Shown one piece after another: positions 58,735 through 64,000 of a stretch of 64,000 bases of DNA. The first letter of the stretch is position 1; every line of letters begins with the position of its first letter. Source of the stretch: Geopseudomonas aromaticivorans (GTDB lineage Bacteria > Pseudomonadota > Gammaproteobacteria > Pseudomonadales > Pseudomonadaceae); NCBI RefSeq assembly GCF_019097855.1, contig NZ_JAHRGL010000030.1, positions 1 through 64,000 on the forward strand, given 5' to 3'. Under the pieces are notes generated by a model, which had not been told where the DNA came from, searched no databases, and saw nothing but the letters and a program-made list of their open reading frames with translations. Position numbers and translations under genes: made by a program.

Positions 58735-59001
58735 TCAGTGGCTGTGGCGCACCTGATGCAGGTAGCGGAACTTGCCGGCCTGGTTGCGGCGGATGGTGCG
58801 AGTGTCGTCCTGCTCGTTGGCCGCGGTATGGCGGACGGCTGCGGCGCGGCCGCCGACCTTGTTGCCGGCGAAGTGGTTGCCTGCTGTTGTGGTCATGGCG
58901 GAGTCGCTGCTGTCGGGAGCGTTGCCAGGGGCGCCGGTAGCCGCCCAGGCGAAGCTGCTGGTCAGGCTCAGGGTCAACAGGAGGAGGCTGGTGCGTTTCA
59001 T
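58735..59001 (-). CDS. Small exported protein, function unknown
   Basis: 88 residues with a clear signal peptide MKRTSLLLLTLSLTSSFAWA and cleavage after residue 20. The mature part is 68 residues, without cysteine, rich in Asn, Arg, Thr and His, ending LHQVRHSH. No family recognised. The ribosome binding site is weak. It converges on pckA. Confidence 0.65.
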   Translation of the reverse strand: MKRTSLLLLTLSLTSSFAWAATGAPGNAPDSSDSAMTTTAGNHFAGNKVGGRAAAVRHTAANEQDDTRTIRRNQAGKFRYLHQVRHSH

Positions 59002-59147
59002 TGCGGGGTTGGCTCTTGGCAGGAATAAGGCGGTGCAGATCCTGAGCAGCCGCCCCTGTTTTGACAACCGCCCAGGCGATGATCGGCAGTCAATAGAGTG
59101 TTTCCTCTGCGGACACATTTGCCTCGCCGTGCCCGCTGCGCCAACGA

Positions 59148-59172
59148 AACGGGCGCCACCAAGGCGCCCGTT
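59148..59172 (-). terminator. Terminator downstream of the yceH-like gene
   Basis: AACGGGCGCC pairs with GGCGCCCGTT around ACCAA; on the minus strand it is followed by TCGTTGG. The stem sequence is identical to the one at 60092-60115. Confidence 0.65.
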
Positions 59173-59271
59173 CGGTGCTGGATACGCGGCCCGGGCATGG
59201 AGTGCGGGGCGGTGCGCCTGTTGGTCGTCGTGATGATGGCGACCATGGCCGCGGTAGCCGTAGTCGCAGTT

Positions 59272-59307
59272 TCGTAGGGCAGAAAACGCGCACAGCGATT
59301 TTCTCCC
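59272..59307. repeat. GTAGGGT-family palindromic element, copy 11 (partial)
   Basis: TCGTAGGGCAGAAAACGCGCACAGCGATTTTCTCCC: arms AGAAAA and TTTTCT around a diverged core. The second half of the usual element is missing. Confidence 0.6.
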
Positions 59308-59315
59308 GTTGCACC

Positions 59316-59984
59316 TCAGTCGCTGCCGGTTTCCAGGCGGGCGAGGCGCGCCTCCAGCTCGGTGATACGCGCCTCGAGGGCGGCGATGCGATCCTCTTGG
59401 GCGGTCGCGGCACCGCTGGCGGCGGCGGTTTCCTGGGTGCGGGCGGCGAGCAGGGCCTCCTGCTCGGCCGGATCGCCCAGCTGCTGGGCGTAACGCTCCT
59501 CGCGCTGGCCGCTCTGGCGCGGCAGCTGAATGACCAGCTCGCGAGCCATCAGGCGTTCGAGGTGGTGGCGGATTTCCTCAGTGTCGTCGAAGGCGTGCAG
59601 GCGGGTGCTGCGGGCGAGCAGCTCGCCGAGGGTCTGCGGGCCGCGCAGCATGAGCAGGGCGAGCAGGATCAGCTGGGCATGTACCAGCTCCAGCTGCTTG
59701 TCGGCGCGCTGCTCCCAGCGGTCGGCGCGGCTGCCCATCACCAGCCTGGCCAGGCCACGATGCTCCAGGCTGCGCAGGGCCTGGCCGATCTCGCCGGGTT
59801 GCAGGTTCATCAGCGGCTCGCGGCTGGTCTTCTGGTTGCAGGCCAGCTGCAGGGCGTTGAGGGTCAGCGGGTAGCTTTCCGGCGTGGTGGCCTGCTTCTC
59901 GATCAGGCAGCCGAGGGCGCGGACCTCGACGGCGGACAGCGGCGCGTCGGCGAAGGGCGAGGGGGTGGGGGTTGGTTCGCTCAT
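59316..59984 (-). CDS. yceH: YceH-family (DUF480) protein
   Basis: 222 residues. [30 protein letters not shown] is the DUF480 opening; two winged-helix domains follow ([12 protein letters not shown], then [11 protein letters not shown]...ERLMARELV). A C-terminal heptad-repeat helix ([20 protein letters not shown]) forms a coiled coil. Function is not established; the fold suggests nucleic-acid binding. The TTG at 59990 is a less likely start than the ATG at 59984. Confidence 0.9.
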   Translation of the reverse strand: MSEPTPTPSPFADAPLSAVEVRALGCLIEKQATTPESYPLTLNALQLACNQKTSREPLMNLQPGEIGQALRSLEHRGLARLVMGSRADRWEQRADKQLELVHAQLILLALLMLRGPQTLGELLARSTRLHAFDDTEEIRHHLERLMARELVIQLPRQSGQREERYAQQLGDPAEQEALLAARTQETAAASGAATAQEDRIAALEARITELEARLARLETGSD

Positions 59985-60091
59985 GGGCAAGGGCGCTCGG
60001 CAGGGAGGAGTGCCCTAGTGTCCCCAAGCGTGGCGTGCTTTTCCAGTCGGCGAGCCAGGCGCTGCTGTACTTTTGCGTGGGGGGAAACGCG

Positions 60092-60115
60092 AACGGGCGC
60101 CCTGAGGCGCCCGTT
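60092..60115 (-). terminator. Terminator of the first glycine-zipper gene
   Basis: AACGGGCGCC pairs with GGCGCCCGTT around CTGA; on the minus strand CGCGTTTCCCC follows. It lies 20 bases after the stop codon. Confidence 0.7.
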
Positions 60116-60135
60116 GCTGGTCTGCTGAGCGGGGC

Positions 60136-60642
60136 TCAGCAGTTGCCCTTCTTGGCTTGGCCCGGAGGGCAGAAGCCGCGGCCGTGGTTGCGGTATCCGT
60201 CGTCGTAGTCGCGGCGATAGCCGGAGCGGCGACCTTCGCGGTAGCCGTCGCGGTAGCTGCCGCCGCGTCGGTCGTCCTCGCTGGCATCGCCCATGTTGTT
60301 GCCCAGCGCGCCGCCGCCGGCGCCGCCCACGGCGGCACCGATCAGACCGCCGGTGGTGCCGCCGACGGCATTGCCGACCGCACTGCCGCCGGCCGCACCG
60401 AGGCCGCCGCCGATGGCCGCTTCGGTTTTGTTGCCGCGCTTGGCGCCGACCGCGCCGCCCGCTGCGCCGCCGAGGCCGGCGCCGATGGTCGCGCCGGTGG
60501 TGCCGCCAACGGTCTTGCCGACCACCGATCCCAATACCCCGCCAAGTGCACCGCCCACGGCAGCACGGCCATCGCCGTCGGCCGCCCAAGCAGTGCCGCC
60601 GGCCAGAGTCAGGGACAACAGGATCAGGGGAGAGTATTTCAT
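60136..60642 (-). CDS. Glycine-zipper envelope protein, paralogue A
   Basis: 168 residues: signal peptide (1-20, ending AWA), then a glycine-zipper region (about 27-118) of GxxxG repeats such as GGALGGVLGSVVGKTVGG and GGLGAAGGSAVGNAVGG, expected to insert in or associate with membranes. The tail is Arg/Asp/Tyr-rich with two cysteines (CPPGQAKKGNC), which could form a disulfide. It is nearly identical to the next upstream gene up to about residue 125. Function unknown. Confidence 0.75.
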   Translation of the reverse strand: MKYSPLILLSLTLAGGTAWAADGDGRAAVGGALGGVLGSVVGKTVGGTTGATIGAGLGGAAGGAVGAKRGNKTEAAIGGGLGAAGGSAVGNAVGGTTGGLIGAAVGGAGGGALGNNMGDASEDDRRGGSYRDGYREGRRSGYRRDYDDGYRNHGRGFCPPGQAKKGNC

Positions 60643-60821
60643 CGGAGCAATCACTCGGATAAGGATGACGGCGACGATGCTGCGCAGATCGCCGCGATTT
60701 GGCAAGTCCTCGCGCGACGATCGGTGAATGGTCGCGCTTTTTGCCAGCTTTTTGTGCAAATTTGGGAACCTTTTCGCTTGCGCGGCAGTCCCCTCTTTCT
60801 GGCGGACGGCTTCAGGAAGCT

Positions 60822-61292
60822 TCAGTCATCCCAGCGGTCATGATGGCGATGTCTGTGCTTGCGCTTATGCTTGTGTCGGTGGCCGTTGCGGTAACCGTCG
60901 TAGTAGCTGTCGCGGCGCCGCTCCGCGTCGCTGGCGTCGCCCATGTTGTTGCCCAGCGCGCCGCCGGCACCTCCGCCCACGGCGGCGCCGATCAGGCCAC
61001 CGGTGGTGCCGCCGAGGGTTTTTCCGACCGCATTGCCGCCGGCCGCGCCGAGACCGCCGCCGATGGCCGCTTCGGTCTTGTTGCCGCGCTTGGCGCCGAC
61101 CGCGCCGCCGGCTGCGCCACCGAGGCCGGCGCCGATGGTGGCTCCGGTGCTGCCGCCGACGGTCTGGCCAACCACCGAGCCGAGTACCCCGCCGAGCGCA
61201 CCACCGACGCCGGCAGGGAGATCGCCGTCGGCCGCCCAGGCGCTGCCGCCGGCCAGGGTGAGGGACAACAGGATAAGCGGGGAGTATTTCAT
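60822..61292 (-). CDS. Glycine-zipper envelope protein, paralogue B
   Basis: 156 residues. Signal peptide and glycine-zipper region match paralogue A almost residue for residue (MKYSPLILLSLTLAGG onward). The tail differs: after YYDGYRNG comes GHRHKHKRKHRHRHHD, a His/Lys/Arg-rich stretch that could bind metal ions or polyanions, and no cysteines. The upstream flanks of the two genes are also similar (GGATGACGGCG...GAT.CTG..CAG and TTTGGCAAG), so promoter and gene were duplicated together. Confidence 0.75.
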   Translation of the reverse strand: MKYSPLILLSLTLAGGSAWAADGDLPAGVGGALGGVLGSVVGQTVGGSTGATIGAGLGGAAGGAVGAKRGNKTEAAIGGGLGAAGGNAVGKTLGGTTGGLIGAAVGGGAGGALGNNMGDASDAERRRDSYYDGYRNGHRHKHKRKHRHRHHDRWDD

Positions 61293-61439
61293 TGGCGCTA
61301 TCGCTCAGTGGGGATGACGGCGCCGATCCTGAGCAGGTGCGAGGGCTTTGGCAAGGCGTTTCCCGACGGTTGGCAGCGTTTTGCGAAATTCTGCATGTTG
61401 TGGCTATTTTCCCGGAACTTTGCTGGAACCGCCCCGGTC

Positions 61440-62135
61440 TTATCGCTCTGGTTTCGTCTGAGGAAGTTCGCTGCGAAGCCCTTCGCACAGACGCCGGTAG
61501 CTGTCGACGGCGGCGAATTCCTCGGTGTCCTTGCATTCGCCGCGGCTGTCCGGCTGGCGGATGCCGAGCAGGTGGGCGATGCCGTATTGGCGGGCGCTGC
61601 GCAGGATCGGCAGGCTGTCGTCGATGAACAGGCTGCGCGCCGGGTCGAAGCCGAAGTCCTGCTGCAGGGCGAACCAAAACTGCTGGTCTTCCTTGGGGAA
61701 GCCGTAGTCGTGCGAGCTGATCAGGCGATCGAAGAACGGTGCCAGCTCGACCCTTTCCAGTTTCAGCGACAGCGAATCGCGGTGGGCATTGGTGATCAGC
61801 GCCACACGCTTGCCGGCGGCGCGCAGGGCGGCGAGGAACTGGTCGGCGTCCGGGCGCAAGGCGATCAGGTGGGCGATCTCCTCCTTCAGTGCCCGTACCG
61901 GCAGGTCCAGTTCGCGGCTCCAGAAGTCCAGGCAGTACCAGTTCAACTGACCGGCATGCTGTTGGAACAGCGGCAGCAGCTCGGCCAGCGCGGCGTCGAG
62001 CTGGATGCCGTGCTTGTCGGCGTAGCGCTGCGGCAGATGGTGCAGCCAGAAGTGGTTGTCGAAGTGCAGGTCGAGCAGGGTGCCGTCCATGTCGAGCAGG
62101 ACGGTGTCGATCTGGTTCCAGGGCGGCGTGGGCAT
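61440..62135 (-). CDS. yrfG: GMP/IMP nucleotidase YrfG (HAD family)
   Basis: 231 residues, a haloacid-dehalogenase-type phosphatase. Motif I is LLDMDGTLLD with nucleophile Asp15 and acid/base Asp17, motif II is ITNAH, the Lys of motif III is in GFPKED and motif IV is FIDDSLP. E. coli YrfG dephosphorylates GMP and IMP. Neighbourhood with nudE, transcribed divergently, is conserved. Confidence 0.92.
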   Translation of the reverse strand: MPTPPWNQIDTVLLDMDGTLLDLHFDNHFWLHHLPQRYADKHGIQLDAALAELLPLFQQHAGQLNWYCLDFWSRELDLPVRALKEEIAHLIALRPDADQFLAALRAAGKRVALITNAHRDSLSLKLERVELAPFFDRLISSHDYGFPKEDQQFWFALQQDFGFDPARSLFIDDSLPILRSARQYGIAHLLGIRQPDSRGECKDTEEFAAVDSYRRLCEGLRSELPQTKPER

Positions 62136-62257
62136 GGTGGCGGGCGGCTCGGGCTGGGCGGCAGTGGGTGTGTCGCAGGGTGTCTCGACAACGCTGCCGG
62201 GAGTCGAAAAAAGGGGCGGTTATGATAACGTGTGGGCCACGCCAAGGAGCCCAGCAT

Positions 62258-62824
62258 ATGCGCCAGAAACCCGATGTTCTAGCCCGCGCCATCGTCGCCA
62301 AGAGTCGTCTGTTCACCGTCGAGGAGCTGCAGTTGCGCTTCAGCAACGGGGTCGAGCGCACCTACGAGCGGCTGGTCAATCGCGGCCTGGGCTACGGTGC
62401 AGTGATGGTGGTGGCGCTGGAGGACGCGGAGACCGTGCTGCTGATCGAGGAGTACTGCGCCGGCATCGATGCCTATGAGCTGTCGCTGCCCAAGGGGCTG
62501 ATCGAGCCGGGCGAGGACGTGCTGGCGGCGGCCAATCGCGAGCTGAAGGAGGAGGCCGGCTTCGGCGCCCGCCAGCTCGAGCACATCACCGGCCTGTCGC
62601 TGTCGCCGGGCTACATGAGCCAGTCCATCCAGGTGGTGCTGGCGCGCGATCTGTATGCCGAGCGCCTGCCCGGCGACGAGCCGGAGAGCATCCGCGTCGA
62701 GCGCTTCAGCCTGCGCGATATCTCGCGTCTGGCCGCGGCCGACAACTTCAGCGAAGGCCGGGCCCTGGCCGCGCTGTACCTGGTGCGCGACCTGCTGACC
62801 CAGCGCGGCGACTTCCAGCCGTGA
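62258..62824 (+). CDS. nudE: ADP compounds hydrolase NudE
   Basis: 188 residues with the Nudix box GLIEPGEDVLAAANRELKEEAGF (GX5EX7REUXEEXGU) near 88-110. NudE hydrolyses ADP-ribose, NADH and related ADP compounds. A TATGAT at 62221-62226 may be its -10 box, in the divergent gap with yrfG. Its stop overlaps a possible GTG start of cysQ. Confidence 0.93.
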   Translation: MRQKPDVLARAIVAKSRLFTVEELQLRFSNGVERTYERLVNRGLGYGAVMVVALEDAETVLLIEEYCAGIDAYELSLPKGLIEPGEDVLAAANRELKEEAGFGARQLEHITGLSLSPGYMSQSIQVVLARDLYAERLPGDEPESIRVERFSLRDISRLAAADNFSEGRALAALYLVRDLLTQRGDFQP

Positions 62825-62832
62825 GCCCAGCC

Positions 62833-63651
62833 ATGAGCCATCCCTTGTTGCCGGCGGTGGTCGAGCTGGTGCGCCAGGCCGGCGCGGCGACCTTGCCTTA
62901 CTGGCGCGCGGACGTGGCGGTCGAGCTGAAGGCCGACGCCTCGCCGGTGACCGCTGCCGACCTGGCCGCCCACCGCCTGCTGGCCGCTGGCCTGGCGCAG
63001 CTGGCGCCGGAGATTCACCTGCTGTCCGAGGAGGACTGCGAGATCGGCCTGGCCGAGCGCCGTCACTGGGCGTGCTGGTGGCTGGTCGACCCGCTGGACG
63101 GCACCAAGGAGTTCATCGCCGGCAGCGAGGAGTTCACCGTCAACGTGGCGCTGATCGAGCAGGGCCGGGTGGTGTTCGGCGTGGTCGGCGTGCCGGCGCG
63201 CGGCCTGTGCTTCTCCGGCGGTGCCGGCCTTGGTGCCTGGCGCCTGGCGGATGGCGAGGCGCAGGCGATCGGGGTGCGCATCGCCCCGCCGGAAGTCTTC
63301 ACCGTGGTGGCCAGCCGCCGCCACTCCAGTCCGGCCCAGGAGCGCCTGCTCAGCGGGTTGGGCGAGCGCTTCGGCGATCTGGCGCTGACCAGCGTCGGCA
63401 GTTCGCTGAAGTTCTGCCTGCTGGCCGAGGGCAGCGCCGACTGCTATCCGCGCCTGGCGCCCACCTCGCAGTGGGACACCGCGGCGGCGCAGGGCGTGCT
63501 GGAAGGCGCCGGCGGCGAGGTGCTCGACCTGCGTGGCCAGCCGCTGGAGTACCCGGCGCGCGAGAGTTTTCTCAACCCGCACTTCCTCGCCCTGCCGCAG
63601 GCGGCCGAGTGGCGCGAGGAGCTGCTGCAGCTCGCCCTGGCGCTGGATTGA
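62833..63651 (+). CDS. cysQ: 3'(2'),5'-bisphosphate nucleotidase CysQ
   Basis: 272 residues, inositol-monophosphatase fold. It hydrolyses PAP (3'-phosphoadenosine-5'-phosphate) formed in sulfate assimilation. Metal-binding motifs: SEED near 65-68, WLVDPLDGTKEFI (82-95) and SQWDTAA near 213-219. ATG 62833 was chosen; a GTG at 62821 overlapping the nudE stop would add four residues. It is probably cotranscribed with nudE. Confidence 0.93.
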   Translation: MSHPLLPAVVELVRQAGAATLPYWRADVAVELKADASPVTAADLAAHRLLAAGLAQLAPEIHLLSEEDCEIGLAERRHWACWWLVDPLDGTKEFIAGSEEFTVNVALIEQGRVVFGVVGVPARGLCFSGGAGLGAWRLADGEAQAIGVRIAPPEVFTVVASRRHSSPAQERLLSGLGERFGDLALTSVGSSLKFCLLAEGSADCYPRLAPTSQWDTAAAQGVLEGAGGEVLDLRGQPLEYPARESFLNPHFLALPQAAEWREELLQLALALD

Positions 63652-63673
63652 GTGCGGAGCATCTAAGCTCATC

Positions 63674-63739
63674 GGTGCGCATGGCGCACCCTACGTCGTA
63701 CCGCCTCGCTGCTTGGCCGTAGGGTGCGCCATGCGCACC
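63674..63739. repeat. GTAGGGT-family palindromic element, copy 12
   Basis: GTGCGC subtype in the opposite order: GGTGCGCATGGCGCACCCTACG, a short spacer, then CGTAGGGTGCGCCATGCGCACC. The two halves are near-exact inverted copies of each other, placed between converging genes. Confidence 0.8.
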
Positions 63740-63763
63740 CAGAGCCCTGGGCTCGGGCGCTGC

Positions 63764-64000
63764 CTACTTGTGCAGCACATACTCGCCATGCAGATGCACC
63801 GCCGTCTCGCCGCTCGGCGCGAGGATGCGGATGTCCAGGTACAGGCGCGCGCGGCCGCGGCGACGGTACATCGTTTCGAACTTCTTCCAGTCATCCGCGC
63901 TCGGTGCGGCGCAGATGGCCACGGCCTCCGCGACCACCGGCAGCGGGTAGTCGATTTGCCCACCCTTGATCACGATATGGCCGTCGTCGATGCCGGCCTC
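63764..64000 (-). CDS. YiiD-C/thioesterase-like protein, 3' part
   Basis: The window shows only the last 78 residues; the start lies beyond base 64000. The visible part, with DGHIVIKGGQIDYPLPVVAEAVAICAAP followed by RGRARLYLDIRILAPSGETAVHLHGEYVLHK, looks like the C-terminal half of a hotdog-fold YiiD-C type putative thioesterase. Substrate unknown. Confidence 0.65.
   Translation of the reverse strand, partial: EAGIDDGHIVIKGGQIDYPLPVVAEAVAICAAPSADDWKKFETMYRRRGRARLYLDIRILAPSGETAVHLHGEYVLHK

Larger units (their letters stand above)
59002..59315. other. Gap without a gene
   Basis: This 314-bp gap holds the hairpin at 59148-59172, a palindromic repeat at 59272-59307 and presumably the promoter of the small exported protein. 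No coding signal was found in it. Confidence 0.6.

Overview
The window is chromosomal DNA of a high-GC gammaproteobacterium, almost certainly a Pseudomonas in the broad sense. Gene content and order (hisB-hisH-hisA-hisF, ctpA, envC, gpmI, yibN-grxC-secB, trmL; then argE-argA, gshA, tex, ompR-envZ, rimK-rimB, hslR-hslO-pckA, yrfG, nudE-cysQ) match what is known from P. aeruginosa and relatives. No species is assigned.

Layout. 1-7250, mostly minus strand: a methyltransferase, a free-standing RTX calcium-binding protein, two tandem tRNA-Phe genes with a visible promoter, an asmA-mutY-yggX operon and a PanZ-like GNAT gene. 7280-10540, plus strand: histidine genes, with a small DUF2164 gene between hisH and hisA. 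10686-14939, minus: ctpA, envC, gpmI. 15107-16278, plus: yibN-like, grxC, secB. trmL follows on the minus strand. 17008-33457, plus: a tightly overlapping 17-gene MSHA-type IV pilus cluster (mshI, a PilN-like gene, mshJKLMNEGFBA, mshCDOPQ), plus one broken pilin copy. 33712-37066: a Bcr/CflA exporter divergent from an hpaI-hpaR-glcG-like group. 37128-42599, minus: an orphan PilB/GspE-type ATPase, a zinc-ribbon membrane protein, a CYTH-CHAD protein and a PiT phosphate transporter. 42819-52299: argE and argA (plus), gshA, a thioesterase gene and tex (minus), ompR-envZ (plus). 52453-55379, minus: rimK, rimB and a diguanylate cyclase. 55523-58591, plus: hslR, hslO, pckA. 58735-62135, minus: a small exported protein, a YceH/DUF480 protein, two tandem glycine-zipper paralogues and yrfG. 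The end holds nudE and cysQ (plus) and the 3' part of a YiiD-C thioesterase-like gene.

How it works together. The pilus cluster encodes the inner-membrane platform, secretin, ATPase, major and minor pilins and a large MshQ-type surface protein; no prepilin peptidase is present, so processing must use an enzyme encoded elsewhere. MshE carries an N-terminal MshEN motif known to bind cyclic di-GMP. The window also encodes a complete-looking diguanylate cyclase beside rimB-rimK, so cyclic di-GMP is a plausible link, by inference only.

The intergenic DNA carries a family of about a dozen short palindromic elements with outer GTAGGGT and core CGCGCAGCG-like segments. Their stem arms differ from copy to copy yet stay complementary. 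One copy lies inside the 5' end of mshO, between its start codon and the prepilin cleavage motif. No insertion sequence, prophage, CRISPR array or rRNA was seen.
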